DNA of 64,000 nucleotides from Sphingomonadales bacterium (GCA_017302615.1 JAFLDB010000004.1:124001-188000); one strand, 5' to 3'; positions 18,246 through 27,016 are shown, counted from the stretch's first letter. Made by a program: numbers and translations. Notes: a model not told the origin generated them from the letters alone.

Positions 18246-18587
18246 ATGGAAAAGTCGGCACGCAAATGGGTGATCGGCTTATCCGCGATGCTGGCTTTCG
18301 TTGCGATTGTTGCCCTGATTGACGCGACAAGCATCGACACTGCCCTTCCCGCCATGGCGATCGGTGTGGCCGCCTGGGCGATTTCGCTGTTGCGGCGGCC
18401 TGTGGCACTGGCTCTTTTCGGTCCGCCTGTCGCGATTTTGCTGCTGATGGGTGCCAACAGCCAGGGGCTCGCGCGCGGCGTGGTCCTGTTCATGAGCCTG
18501 GCCCTGGGCACGGCCCTGGCCGCAGCCGTCATCGGCGGCTGGGTCTTTGACCGCTTACTGCACAAGGCACCAAAAGACGCCGCCTAA
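18246..18587 (+). CDS. small four-helix membrane protein, function unknown
   Basis: A 113-residue protein beginning MEKSARKWVIGLS, with four hydrophobic segments (about residues 9-28, 32-50, 52-70 and 77-101) and a charged tail. I do not recognise a family. It starts 5 bp after pheT and may be carried on its transcript. It converges on the following gene, with 4 nt overlap of the two 3' ends. Confidence 0.7.
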   Translation: MEKSARKWVIGLSAMLAFVAIVALIDATSIDTALPAMAIGVAAWAISLLRRPVALALFGPPVAILLLMGANSQGLARGVVLFMSLALGTALAAAVIGGWVFDRLLHKAPKDAA

Positions 18588-18877
18588 AGCTTACGGGAAA
18601 GCTCCAGCACTTTCTCGTAGAGATCCGGCGCGGCTTCGCTGCGGACCAGCATGACCGCGTGGGTCAGCCGCACTCGCCGGTCGGCGCTGCCTTTGGCGAC
18701 CCGGGCCAGTTGGTCCTTCACCTGCTGCTCACTCGCCCCGCGCCCCAGCGCCGCGCTGACCAGCAGCCGGGCCAGTTCCTGCTGCCCCGGATCGGCATCG
18801 AGCCGCTTTTGCCGGGCACCATTGAACCACCACAGCAGTCCGACGAAGACCAGGATCAGCGCGAAGTAGATTTCCAT
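18584..18877 (-). CDS. small membrane-anchored protein, function unknown
   Basis: A 97-residue protein with one N-terminal transmembrane segment (IYFALILVFVGLLWWF) followed by a soluble alpha-helical domain rich in charged residues. Codon pattern and the tight placement between pheT's follower and aroC support a real gene. Its ATG lies one base after the aroC stop would be read on the same strand; aroC is immediately downstream in genome order but upstream in transcription, so they are probably one transcript. I do not recognise a family. Confidence 0.7.
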   Translation of the reverse strand: MEIYFALILVFVGLLWWFNGARQKRLDADPGQQELARLLVSAALGRGASEQQVKDQLARVAKGSADRRVRLTHAVMLVRSEAAPDLYEKVLELSRKL

Positions 18878-18878
18878 C

Positions 18879-19946
18879 TCAGCCGCATTGCCCCCGGTGG
18901 AGCAGCTTGTGGTCGGCCAGCACCAGGGCCATCATCGCCTCGACCACCGGCACGCCGCGAATGCCGACGCAAGGGTCATGGCGGCCTTTGGTGAACATCT
19001 CTGCCGCTTCGCCATCGCGGGTGATGGTCTGCTGCGGGGTCAGGATCGAGCTGGTCGGCTTGAACGCCACGCGGACCACCACCGGTTGGCCGGTGCTGAT
19101 CCCGCCCGCGATCCCGCCGGCGTGATTGGCCAGGAATTGCGGACCGCCCTCACCCGGACGCATCGGATCGGCATTGCCTTCACCGGTCAGCCGCGCGGCG
19201 GCAAAGCCATCGCCGATTTCCACGCCCTTGACCGCGTTGATCCCCATCATCGCGGCGGCCAGGTCTGCATCGAGCTTGCCATAAAGCGGGGCGCCCCAGC
19301 CGGCCGGAACGCCGGTGGCCACGCATTCCACCACCGCGCCGACCGATGACCCGGCCTTGCGCGCATCGTCGACGATCTTTTCCCACCGCCTGGCCGCTGC
19401 CGCATCGGGGCAGAAGAACGGGTTGTTGCCGATTTCGGCCGCATCGAAATTGGCCATATCGATCGCGTCGCCGCCGATTTCGGAGACATAGCCGGTGATC
19501 GCCACTTCCGGGATCACCAGCCGGGCAACCGCGCCCGCCGCCACCCGCGCCGCCGTTTCCCGCGCGCTGGACCGCCCGCCGCCGCGATAGTCGCGGAAAC
19601 CGTACTTGGCATCATAGGCATAGTCGGCATGACCGGGGCGATAGGCCTTGGCCACTTCGGAATAGTCCTTGGACCGCTGGTCGACATTCTCGATCATTAG
19701 CGAGATCGGGGTGCCGGTGGTCCTGCCTTCGAACACGCCGGAAAGGATGCTGACCGCGTCCGGTTCCTGCCGCTGGGTGGTGAACTTGGATTGGCCCGGA
19801 CGGCGCGCATCCAGAAACGGCTGGATCACGCCCTCGCTGATTTCCAGTCCCGGCGGGCAGCCATCGACCACGGCGCCCAGCGCCGGCCCGTGGCTTTCGC
19901 CCCAGGTGGTGAAACGCAGCAGACGGCCGAAGGTGTTGAATGACAT
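18879..19946 (-). CDS. aroC: chorismate synthase
   Basis: A 355-residue enzyme with the family signatures [20 protein letters not shown] at the N-terminus, [14 protein letters not shown] with the [16 protein letters not shown] stretch, and [15 protein letters not shown] near the end. It converts EPSP to chorismate using reduced FMN, the last shared step of aromatic amino-acid synthesis. I start at the ATG at 19946 ([12 protein letters not shown]), the typical N-terminus; a longer in-frame reading to 20045 would overlap the divergent operon. Confidence 0.96.
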   Translation of the reverse strand: MSFNTFGRLLRFTTWGESHGPALGAVVDGCPPGLEISEGVIQPFLDARRPGQSKFTTQRQEPDAVSILSGVFEGRTTGTPISLMIENVDQRSKDYSEVAKAYRPGHADYAYDAKYGFRDYRGGGRSSARETAARVAAGAVARLVIPEVAITGYVSEIGGDAIDMANFDAAEIGNNPFFCPDAAAARRWEKIVDDARKAGSSVGAVVECVATGVPAGWGAPLYGKLDADLAAAMMGINAVKGVEIGDGFAAARLTGEGNADPMRPGEGGPQFLANHAGGIAGGISTGQPVVVRVAFKPTSSILTPQQTITRDGEAAEMFTKGRHDPCVGIRGVPVVEAMMALVLADHKLLHRGQCG

Positions 19947-20004
19947 GGCACCGGCTTTGCCGCCAGATTGCGCCCCTGTCCATATCCGGTTTAGGAAGCA
20001 GGGC

Positions 20005-20316
20005 ATGTACCTCACCGTGTTCCGCAACCGCAAACGGCCCGACATCGACCGCGCCGCTTATGAGGCGGACAACGCGCGGATGGAGGAACTGGCAGCGGCG
20101 CAGCCCGGCTTCCTCTCGATCAAGGGCTTCGTGGCCGATGATGGCGAGGTTGTCGCGATCTCCGAATGGGAGAGCGAGGAGGCCGCCCGCGCCTGGGGCA
20201 GCCACCCCGAACATGCCCGGGTCCAGGCCCGCGGGCGCAGCGATTACTACGCCAGCTACACGCTCTATTCCTGCCCCGCACCGCGGGTACGGCGGTTCCA
20301 TCCGGAGGGCCAATGA
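20005..20316 (+). CDS. antibiotic-biosynthesis-monooxygenase-like (ABM) protein
   Basis: A 103-residue ferredoxin-like alpha/beta protein. [35 protein letters not shown] and [19 protein letters not shown] are typical of ABM-domain proteins, which include heme-degrading and quinol monooxygenases but also many uncharacterised ones. The ATG at 20005 follows AGGAAGCAGGG. It is the first gene of a six-gene run in which every stop overlaps the next start. Its stop overlaps the lipoprotein gene by 4 nt. Function is unknown. Confidence 0.8.
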   Translation: MYLTVFRNRKRPDIDRAAYEADNARMEELAAAQPGFLSIKGFVADDGEVVAISEWESEEAARAWGSHPEHARVQARGRSDYYASYTLYSCPAPRVRRFHPEGQ

Positions 20317-20693
20317 TCCGCGCCTTTGCCCTTGCCGCGATCCTGCTGCTGCCGGGCTGCGCCAGCGGGGAAAGCCCCGAACTGGCCTGCCAGAAGCGCC
20401 TTGCCGCAGCCCGCGATGCCGAGGCCGCACCCGGCGATGATTTCAACCACCGCGCCTATGCCGGGCTGGACCGGACCGGCTGCACGGAAAAGCAGCTCGC
20501 CGCGCTGGACCGGATCACCGCGCTGACCCGCGACCTGCCCGGCCTGACCGAGACCAACAACCGGATCGGCCAGAGCGGTGACAAACAGGCCCACATGGCC
20601 GCGTTCCAGACGATGAACGATGCGGTTATCGAACTGGACAATCTGCAGCAAGACATCCGCGCGGACCTGGCGCAAATGGAGCAGGCACAATGA
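20313..20693 (+). CDS. small lipoprotein, function unknown
   Basis: A 126-residue protein starting [16 protein letters not shown], a signal peptide with an LPGC lipobox, so the mature N-terminus is a lipidated cysteine at about residue 16. The rest is helical and polar, with Cys residues in ELACQKRL and RTGCTEKQ that could pair. No family is recognised. It overlaps both neighbours by 4 nt in the six-gene operon. Confidence 0.75.
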   Translation: MIRAFALAAILLLPGCASGESPELACQKRLAAARDAEAAPGDDFNHRAYAGLDRTGCTEKQLAALDRITALTRDLPGLTETNNRIGQSGDKQAHMAAFQTMNDAVIELDNLQQDIRADLAQMEQAQ

Positions 20694-21028
20694 TCCTTTA
20701 TGGCATCCCCAACTGCGACACGATGAAGAAGGCCCGCACCTGGCTGGATGGGCAAGGCCTTGCTTACACCTTCCATGATTACAAGAAGGCCGGGGCCGAT
20801 CCCGCGAAACTGGCCGCCTGGTGCGAAGCGGCCGGGTGGGAAAAGGTGCTGAACCGCGCCGGGACCACGTTCAAGAAGCTGCCCGATGCCGACAAGGCCG
20901 ATCTTGATGCCGCAAAGGCCGTGGCGGTGATGGCGGCCAACCCCAGCTGCATCAAGCGCCCGATCCTTGAACATCCCGGCGGCCTGCTGGTCGGCTTCAA
21001 GCCCGACGAGTGGGCTGCGGCGCTGTGA
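20690..21028 (+). CDS. ArsC/Spx-family thioredoxin-fold protein (YffB-like)
   Basis: A 112-residue ArsC-family protein: MILYGIPNCDTMKKARTWLD with a single active-site-like cysteine (Cys9), the middle KLAAWCEAAGWEKVLNRAGTTFKKLP and the late IKRPILEHPGGLLVGFKPDEW. This layout is that of the YffB/Spx-related group, not of true arsenate reductases, which keep a CX5R loop. The biochemical role is probably thiol reduction but is unproven. Overlaps of 4 nt with both neighbours. Confidence 0.85.
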   Translation: MILYGIPNCDTMKKARTWLDGQGLAYTFHDYKKAGADPAKLAAWCEAAGWEKVLNRAGTTFKKLPDADKADLDAAKAVAVMAANPSCIKRPILEHPGGLLVGFKPDEWAAAL

Positions 21029-22035
21029 AGGGCTGGCTGGTCGCGCTGGCCGCCATGGCGCTGGCTGTCCCGGCCGGGGCGACTATCGTCATTGCCCATC
21101 GCGGGGCGAGCGGCGAGCGGCCCGAACACACCCTCGCCGCCTATGAGCGGGCGATCGACCAGGGCGCGGACTATGTCGAGCCGGACCTTGTCGCCACCCG
21201 CGACGGCGTGCTGGTGGCCCGGCACGAGAACGAGATTTCCGGCACCACCGATGTCGCGAGCCGCCCGGAATTCGCGCACCGCAAGGCGACCCGCACGATC
21301 GACGGGGAGCAGGTCACCGGCTGGTTTGTCGAGGAATTCACCCTGGCCGAATTGCGCACCCTGCGAGCGCGTGAGCGGCTGCCCGAAGTGCGCCGGGCCA
21401 ACACCCGGTTCGACGGCCTTTATCCGGTGCCGACCCTGGCCGAAGTCATCGCGCTGGTCCGCGCCAAGGAAGCCGAAACCGGGCGGCGGATCGGCCTCTA
21501 TCCCGAACTGAAACACCCCGCCTATCTCGCCACGCGCGGCCTCGATACCCCGGCGCTGCTGGTGGCCGAGCTGGACCGGGCCGGGCTCAACCGCGCCGGG
21601 GAACCGGTCTTCATCCAGTGTTTCGAAGTCGGCCCGCTCAAGCGGCTGGACGGGTTGACCCCGCTGCCGCTGATCCAGCTGGTCTCGGCCGAGGGCGGCC
21701 CGGCCGACCTGCCCGGCAGCACCTACCGCGCCATGCTGAGCCGCGAAGGGCTGGCCGCGATTGCCGCCTATGCCGACGGGATCGGGGCCGAACTGCCGTT
21801 GCTGCTGGGGCCGGATGGCACAGCCACGCCGCTGGTCGGCATGGCCCATGCTGCCGGCCTCAAGGTCCATGCCTGGACCCTGCGGCTGGAGAACCGCTTC
21901 CTGCCGCCGCTGCTGCGGCTGGGCAGCGATCCCGATGCGCCGGGCGACTTTGCCCGCGCCTGGCAGTTGATCCGCGCGGGCGGAATCGACGGCGTGTTCA
22001 CCGACAACCCCGGCGCCATTCCGGTGCGGCGATGA
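21025..22035 (+). CDS. secreted glycerophosphodiester phosphodiesterase
   Basis: A 336-residue protein with a signal peptide (MKGWLVALAAMALAVPAGA) and the GDPD TIM-barrel motifs IVIAHRGASGERPEHTLAAY, where the His is catalytic, DYVEPDLVATRDGVLVARHE, and a late GLKVHAWTLRLENRFL and GIDGVFTDNP. It should hydrolyse glycerophosphodiesters to glycerol-3-phosphate and an alcohol in the periplasm. The start is the GTG at 21025 in a GTGA overlap with the ArsC-like gene. The presence of a GDPD next to a nicotinamide-riboside transporter and kinase may mean a shared nutrient-salvage role, which is inference. Confidence 0.9.
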   Translation: MKGWLVALAAMALAVPAGATIVIAHRGASGERPEHTLAAYERAIDQGADYVEPDLVATRDGVLVARHENEISGTTDVASRPEFAHRKATRTIDGEQVTGWFVEEFTLAELRTLRARERLPEVRRANTRFDGLYPVPTLAEVIALVRAKEAETGRRIGLYPELKHPAYLATRGLDTPALLVAELDRAGLNRAGEPVFIQCFEVGPLKRLDGLTPLPLIQLVSAEGGPADLPGSTYRAMLSREGLAAIAAYADGIGAELPLLLGPDGTATPLVGMAHAAGLKVHAWTLRLENRFLPPLLRLGSDPDAPGDFARAWQLIRAGGIDGVFTDNPGAIPVRR

Positions 22036-22634
22036 CGATCGATCCCGCCACGCTCAAGACCCTGGAATGGGTTGCGGCCGGACTGGGCCTGATCAACATC
22101 GCCCTGCTGATCTTCCGGTCGCAGTGGAACTTTGCCTTCGCGATCGCTTCGGTATCGCTGTTCATTTTCATCTTCTTCGAAAGTCGGCTCTATGCCGAAA
22201 GCGCCCTGCAGGTGTTCTTCGTGCTGGCCAATGTCTGGGGCTGGATCGTCTGGCGCCGTTCGCTGGCGCGGGGCGACGATCACGAGCGGGTTGCAGTGCG
22301 CTGGCTCGACTGGACCAGCCGGGCCGTGTGGCTGGCGGTGACGGCCGCGATCAGCCTCAACCTCGGCTGGCTGCTGCACCGCTATACCGATGCCGCCATG
22401 CCCTTTGCCGACAGCGCGATTGCCGGGGCCAGCGTTGCCGCGCAATTGCTGCTGGGGCTGCGCCGGATCGAGAACTGGGTGCTGTGGATCGCGATCGATA
22501 TCGGCGCTGTGCTGCTGTACATCGACCGCGGGCTCTATCCGACCGCCGGGCTCTATGGCGGGATGCTGGTGATGAGCCTGTTCGGCCTGCGTGAATGGAT
22601 CGCGGTGGAACGGCGCCAGCGGCAGGGCGCATGA
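22032..22634 (+). CDS. pnuC: nicotinamide riboside transporter PnuC
   Basis: A 200-residue, about seven-TM protein. SQWNFAFAIASVSLF and ESRLYAESALQVFFVLANVW followed by ENWVLWIAIDIGAVLLYIDR and GLYPTAGLYGGMLVMSLFGL match the PnuC pattern of facilitators that carry nicotinamide riboside. Uptake is driven by phosphorylation inside the cell, and a kinase is encoded next to it. The ATG overlaps the GDPD stop and its own stop overlaps the kinase start, both by 4 nt. Riboflavin- or thiamin-specific relatives exist, but the adjacent NadR-like kinase favours nicotinamide riboside. Confidence 0.9.
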   Translation: MTIDPATLKTLEWVAAGLGLINIALLIFRSQWNFAFAIASVSLFIFIFFESRLYAESALQVFFVLANVWGWIVWRRSLARGDDHERVAVRWLDWTSRAVWLAVTAAISLNLGWLLHRYTDAAMPFADSAIAGASVAAQLLLGLRRIENWVLWIAIDIGAVLLYIDRGLYPTAGLYGGMLVMSLFGLREWIAVERRQRQGA

Positions 22635-23143
22635 TCCGGCTCTGTTTTCACGGCGCGGAAAGCACCGGAAAGTCGGTGCTCTCGACCAGGCTGGCGGCAG
22701 AACTTGGCCTGCCGCTGGTGACGGAATACGGGCGCGACTATGCCGAGGCGCACGGCACCGATTTCACCATGGCCGACCTGCTGGCCATCGCCGCCGGGCA
22801 CGAGGCTGCGGTGCGCGCGGTTGAGCAGGCCGGCGCGGCGCTGTGCCTGCTCGATACCGATCCGCTGATGACCGCGGCATGGGCCGAAATGCTGTTCGGC
22901 GCTGTGCCGACAGAGCTGCTGGCTTACCCCAAAGCCGATCTTTACCTGCTGTTCGAAGCGGACGTGCCATGGGTGGAAGACGGCACCCGCCTGTTCGGCA
23001 CCGCCGACGAGCGGGCCCGCTTTGCCGCAGTGACCGAGGCCATGCTGGTGCGGGCCCGTGTCCCCTTTACCCGGATCGCCGGCACCTGGGACGAGCGCGA
23101 GGCAGCAACCCGCGCGGCGATCATGCCCTACATCCGCTCGTAG
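22631..23143 (+). CDS. NadR-type ATP-binding kinase, probable nicotinamide riboside kinase
   Basis: A 170-residue P-loop protein with Walker A FHGAESTGKSVLSTRLA (near residue 10), a VTEYGRDYAE segment, LLDTDPLMTAAWAEMLFG and GTWDEREAATRAAI. These match the kinase domain of NadR, without the N-terminal HTH or NMN adenylyltransferase domains. It should phosphorylate nicotinamide riboside to NMN, trapping substrate imported by PnuC. The last 16 nt overlap the 3' end of the convergent gluzincin-like gene. Gene position right after pnuC makes the assignment strong. Confidence 0.87.
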   Translation: MIRLCFHGAESTGKSVLSTRLAAELGLPLVTEYGRDYAEAHGTDFTMADLLAIAAGHEAAVRAVEQAGAALCLLDTDPLMTAAWAEMLFGAVPTELLAYPKADLYLLFEADVPWVEDGTRLFGTADERARFAAVTEAMLVRARVPFTRIAGTWDEREAATRAAIMPYIRS

Positions 23144-24834
23144 GTTCCGTACCACGGGTACCACACCCGGCGCTTGCGATTGCCGGCGGTGCTGTCTTCC
23201 GGAAGCTTGCCGGGCTCGCGGATGATCAGGCTGTTGCCGCTGCAGGTGAAGGCCATCAACTTGCCGGCAAAGTTGTCGGTCTCGTCCTCACGCCACCGTG
23301 AAGGCTTGGTTTGGGTACTGTTGAGCACCGGTGATCTTACCGTTGTCGTGGTGGTGTCCCGTGTCAGTGATGGCCTGGTCTTGGCAAAGGTCAGCTCCCC
23401 GCCAACCTTGCGCCAGGTCAGGAAGTACTCCTTGTCGCGGGTGATCTCGTGGGTCGTCACCATCGTCCCCACTTCACGCGTCGGCCCGCGGAAACGCATG
23501 CCCAATGCCTTGAAATGCGCGGTTCCATCGGCGTTGAACTGCATGAAAACCTGGCCGTGGCTGATCAGCGTCCACTCCGGACCGGGGCGATAGTTCTCCT
23601 CCAGATTACCCTCGTTGATCGTCCAGGACCCCGCCGGACACCCGCAATCGCGCGGTTCGGCCCGGTAAGTCCCGGGCGTGATCCTGAGCCGCATCGGCCG
23701 GGTCCCGATCGCCGCCATCTTGAACTTTCGCTCGCCGCCGCAAGTCACATCAAGCGGAGTCGGCAGCAGCCCCCAGGTACCGGTGCGCTCCGACCAGACA
23801 TCTCCCTGGGTACCGAAAGTGCCGTTCGGCCGATAATGCGCGGGCACGAACCAAGCCGTGCCATGGACCAGGGTCAGCGGACGATACTCGCCGCTTTCGT
23901 GCGGCCTTTCGCCCACCACCCCCGTGGTGCGATGCAGTTCGACCCACTGCGGACCATATTCCCCCGCCACCGGCAGGCCGCCCGGCGTGACGATATGTTC
24001 ATCGGCATAGTCGCGGGCAAAACGCATCCACTCGCTGTCGGGCAGGGCGCGCCGGGCGCCGGCAAGCTGATCCTCGCCATCATTGGCCATGGCAGCGATG
24101 AAATCCGGCACCCGGCGCGGGCCAAGCCAGCTGAACAGGACGACATTGCCATAGCGCAGATCCAGCAGCGACGTAGTGGCCGAACGGTCGCGAAAGGCAG
24201 CCACTGCCATGGCGAGGTCACTGCTGGATTGCAGGTGCGGCAGGGCCAGGTCCTCGAACCATTCGGCGCTGCCCTCCATCCACCAGCGCGGCAGTTCGCC
24301 CCCGCCGACCTTCCCCGGCACGCTGCGATACTGTGCACAATGGAAAATCTCGTGCGCGATGGTCCGGGCCAGCGCGCCGGCCTCCATCGTGCCGCCATTA
24401 TAGAGCATGATCGGGCAATCCCGGCCATCGCCAGACGTCCTGCGGACCGTTTCGGCGTGAACCTCCGCTCCGATGGAATCGTTGACGATGACCAGCGTGA
24501 TCGTCTCGGGCAACAGCAGGGGATTGAGCCGACCGAATGTCGGACCGACCCCTTCCGCCACTTGCGGCAACATGCGCCTCAATTCCGCCTGCCGCGATCG
24601 CGACAGCCGTCCGCGGGTTTCGTTCTCGATCCGCAGGGTCAGCTGCGTGGTCTGCCCGCGCCACAGGATCGGGACGGTCAGCAGAGCATCGCAATCCCCG
24701 TCGGGAAAGCGATCACCGCCCCAATCGACTGAACTGCAATAGTCAAATCCCGGAAGCGCACTGGCCGCCCTTGGCATGGTACCAAAGGCGAGCAGCGGCA
24801 GCAGCACCGCAACAAGCCTGAACAGCAGACGCAT
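23128..24834 (-). CDS. putative secreted metalloprotease (HExxH gluzincin-like), novel type
   Basis: A 568-residue protein with an N-terminal signal peptide (MRLLFRLVAVLLPLLAFG). A zinc-binding IAHEIFHCAQY (His161, Glu162, His165) is followed by WWMEGSAEWFED with Glu187, the HExxH...E spacing of gluzincins. The C-terminal half contains paired-Cys segments (DCGCPAGSW, FTCSGNS) and a Thr-rich patch, TRDTTTTTVRSP. I know no named family for the whole. It is likely exported and zinc-dependent. The substrate is unknown. It is transcribed toward the nicotinamide riboside kinase and overlaps it by 16 nt. Confidence 0.78.
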   Translation of the reverse strand: MRLLFRLVAVLLPLLAFGTMPRAASALPGFDYCSSVDWGGDRFPDGDCDALLTVPILWRGQTTQLTLRIENETRGRLSRSRQAELRRMLPQVAEGVGPTFGRLNPLLLPETITLVIVNDSIGAEVHAETVRRTSGDGRDCPIMLYNGGTMEAGALARTIAHEIFHCAQYRSVPGKVGGGELPRWWMEGSAEWFEDLALPHLQSSSDLAMAVAAFRDRSATTSLLDLRYGNVVLFSWLGPRRVPDFIAAMANDGEDQLAGARRALPDSEWMRFARDYADEHIVTPGGLPVAGEYGPQWVELHRTTGVVGERPHESGEYRPLTLVHGTAWFVPAHYRPNGTFGTQGDVWSERTGTWGLLPTPLDVTCGGERKFKMAAIGTRPMRLRITPGTYRAEPRDCGCPAGSWTINEGNLEENYRPGPEWTLISHGQVFMQFNADGTAHFKALGMRFRGPTREVGTMVTTHEITRDKEYFLTWRKVGGELTFAKTRPSLTRDTTTTTVRSPVLNSTQTKPSRWREDETDNFAGKLMAFTCSGNSLIIREPGKLPEDSTAGNRKRRVWYPWYGTYERM

Positions 24835-24914
24835 GGGCCAGATGACCTTTCGCAGCCAGAACCAATGGCGTGGTGTCTAACAGACTGCAGCAACTGCAAT
24901 CTTGGCGCAATCCG

Positions 24915-25652
24915 TCAATCCGCAGCGGCCACCGAGACGATGTAGTTGAGCGCCAGATCGTCAGACAGGTGCAGGCCCTTGGCGGGAGACCAGGCAATCC
25001 CGGTGGGTTTGCCCATCTTCAGCCCTGCCGCGGACAGCAGGTCGGCCAGTTCATCCGGCGTCACGAAATCGTCCCAGTGGTGGGTGCCGCGCGGGACCAT
25101 GCCGATCCGCTCGGCCGCCTCGACCATCAGCAGGCGGGACTTGGCAGTGCGGTTGGGAGTGGAGAGGATCATCAGCCCGCCCGGCGCCAGCGCCATGGCC
25201 AGCGCGGTCAGGAACACCGCCTTGTCCGCCACGTGCTCGATCACTTCCATCGAGGTGACGAGGTCGAAGTCCTTGAGGCCAAGCTGCGCCACATCGCCGC
25301 AGCGATAGTCGATTGTCAGCCCGGCACCGGCGGCATGGGCGCTGGCCGCGGCAACGTTTTCTTGGGCGGCGTCAACTCCGGTTACCGCCGCGCCCAGCCG
25401 GGCCAGCGGCTCGCACAGCAGGCCCGCCCCGCAGCCGACATCAAGCGCACGCTTCCCCGCCAGCGGGCGCACCCCGCGAGAATCCGCCTTCCAGTGCGCG
25501 TCGATCGCCGCCCGGATGAAGCCCAGCCGCACGGGATTCAACCGGTGGAGCATGGCCGAGGATCCCTTCGGATCCCACCAGTCGGTGGCCAGTTGACCGA
25601 AATGGGCTGCCTCTTCGGGCCGGATTGTCGCAGTTGAACTTGCATTAGCCAT
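24915..25652 (-). CDS. ubiG: 3-demethylubiquinol / 2-polyprenylphenol O-methyltransferase UbiG
   Basis: A 245-residue SAM methyltransferase. It has RPEEAAHFGQLATDWWDPKG at the start, the SAM motif DVGCGAGLLCEPLARLGAAV, SMEVIEHVADKAVFL and VPRGTHHWDDFVTPDEL, all of UbiG. It catalyses two O-methylations in ubiquinone synthesis. It is divergent to lysC across 74 bp. Homologues in other alphaproteobacteria have the same neighbour, so the pairing is likely ancestral. Confidence 0.95.
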   Translation of the reverse strand: MANASSTATIRPEEAAHFGQLATDWWDPKGSSAMLHRLNPVRLGFIRAAIDAHWKADSRGVRPLAGKRALDVGCGAGLLCEPLARLGAAVTGVDAAQENVAAASAHAAGAGLTIDYRCGDVAQLGLKDFDLVTSMEVIEHVADKAVFLTALAMALAPGGLMILSTPNRTAKSRLLMVEAAERIGMVPRGTHHWDDFVTPDELADLLSAAGLKMGKPTGIAWSPAKGLHLSDDLALNYIVSVAAAD

Positions 25653-25726
25653 GCCGCCTATCTAACAGGGCGCCCGCCGCAGGGCGAGGGGTTCTGCGCG
25701 CAAGATTGTTGCAGGAGCTGGCGCCC

Positions 25727-26995
25727 TTGGCCCGCATCGTGATGAAATTCGGCGGCACCTCGATGGCCGGGTCTGAACGGATCCGCCGGGTCGCCAATAT
25801 CGTGCGCCGCCAGCAGGCTGCCGGGCACGAAGTGGCCGTGGTCGTTTCCGCCATGGCGGGAGAGACCGACCGGCTGGTGAACTTCTGCCGCGAGGCCAAT
25901 CCGCTTTATGACCCCGCCGAGTACGACGTAGTCGTCGCCAGTGGCGAGCAAGTCACATCCGGCCTGCTCGCGCTGACCCTGCAAGCACTGGGCTGCAAGG
26001 CGCGCTCATGGCTCGGCTGGCAACTGCCGATCCATACCGACGATGCCCATGCCAAGGCCCGGATCGGCGAGATCGAGAGCGAAGCCCTGCTGGCCAGCAT
26101 GGCGGCTGGCGAAATCGCCGTGATCCCGGGTTTCCAGGGCGTGACCGACGGCGGCCGGGTGACCACCCTGGGCCGCGGTGGTTCGGATACTTCGGCCGTG
26201 GCGGTCGCCGCCGCGATCGGCGCGGACCGCTGTGACATCTACACCGATGTCGACGGGGTCTATACCACCGATCCCCGGATCGTGGCCAAGGCCCGCAAGC
26301 TCAAGGCCGTGACTTACGAGGAAATGCTGGAGCTTGCCTCGGTCGGATCCAAGGTGCTGCAGACCCGCTCGGTCAGTCTGGCGATGAAGGAAGGTGTGCG
26401 CGTACAGGTGCTCTCCAGCTTCATCGATGACGATGCCACCCCGGCTGACGAAATCCCCGGCACGATGATTGTCAGCGACGAAGAACTGGAAGGATTGGAC
26501 ATGGAACGCCAGCTCATCACCGGCATCGCCGCCGACAAGAACGAGGCCAAGGTGATCCTGACCCGCGTTCCCGACCGGCCCGGCGCGGTGGCCACGATCT
26601 TCGGCCCGCTGGCCGCGGCCAACATCAATGTCGACATGATCATCCAGAACGTCGGTCGCGACAAGGGTGAGACCGACGTTACCTTCACCGTGCCGAGCGC
26701 CGACCTGCTGCGCGCCCAGACCCTGCTTGAAGCGCAGAAGGAAGCGATCGGCTACAACCGGATCATCACCGACGGCAAGGTCGCCAAGATCAGCGTTGTC
26801 GGCGTCGGCATGAAGAGCCATGCGGGCGTTGCCGCCACCATGTTCCGGGCGATGGCCGATCGCGGGATCAACATCCAGGCCATCTCCACTTCGGAAATCA
26901 AGGTGTCGGTGCTGATCGATGAGGACGAGACCGAACTGGCCGTCCGCGTGCTGCATTCGGCCTACGGCCTCGACGCGGACGACGCGGCGGCCTGA
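25727..26995 (+). CDS. lysC: aspartate kinase
   Basis: A 422-residue class of aspartate kinase with the substrate motif IVMKFGGTSMAG at the N-terminus, GRGGSDTSAVAVAAAIGADRCDIYTDVDGVYTTDPRIV, and two C-terminal ACT domains (GIAADKNEAKVILTRVPDRPGA and VGVGMKSHAGVAATMF). It phosphorylates aspartate, the first step to lysine, threonine and methionine, and is usually feedback-regulated through the ACT domains. I start at the TTG at 25727 (read as Met-Ala-Arg-Ile) because GCAGGAG lies 9 nt upstream and this matches the family length; longer TTG starts at 25706 are possible. Confidence 0.93.
   Translation: MARIVMKFGGTSMAGSERIRRVANIVRRQQAAGHEVAVVVSAMAGETDRLVNFCREANPLYDPAEYDVVVASGEQVTSGLLALTLQALGCKARSWLGWQLPIHTDDAHAKARIGEIESEALLASMAAGEIAVIPGFQGVTDGGRVTTLGRGGSDTSAVAVAAAIGADRCDIYTDVDGVYTTDPRIVAKARKLKAVTYEEMLELASVGSKVLQTRSVSLAMKEGVRVQVLSSFIDDDATPADEIPGTMIVSDEELEGLDMERQLITGIAADKNEAKVILTRVPDRPGAVATIFGPLAAANINVDMIIQNVGRDKGETDVTFTVPSADLLRAQTLLEAQKEAIGYNRIITDGKVAKISVVGVGMKSHAGVAATMFRAMADRGINIQAISTSEIKVSVLIDEDETELAVRVLHSAYGLDADDAAA
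26501..26995 (+). other. possible internal translation start for a LysC beta subunit
   Basis: An in-frame ATG at 26501 is preceded by GGAAGG 8-13 nt upstream. Initiation here would give a 164-residue ACT-domain-only polypeptide (MERQLITGIAADKNEAKV). Bacillus and Corynebacterium aspartate kinases make just such a beta subunit from an internal start and assemble as alpha2-beta2. Known for those genera; inferred here. Confidence 0.4.
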
Positions 26996-27016
26996 TCGAC
27001 CCGCCGCACGGCCCCG

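Noticed and set aside
20690..21028. Arsenate reductase for the ArsC-like gene
   Set aside because: Only a single active-site cysteine with no CX5R loop, and no arsenic genes nearby. It fits the YffB/Spx-like group.
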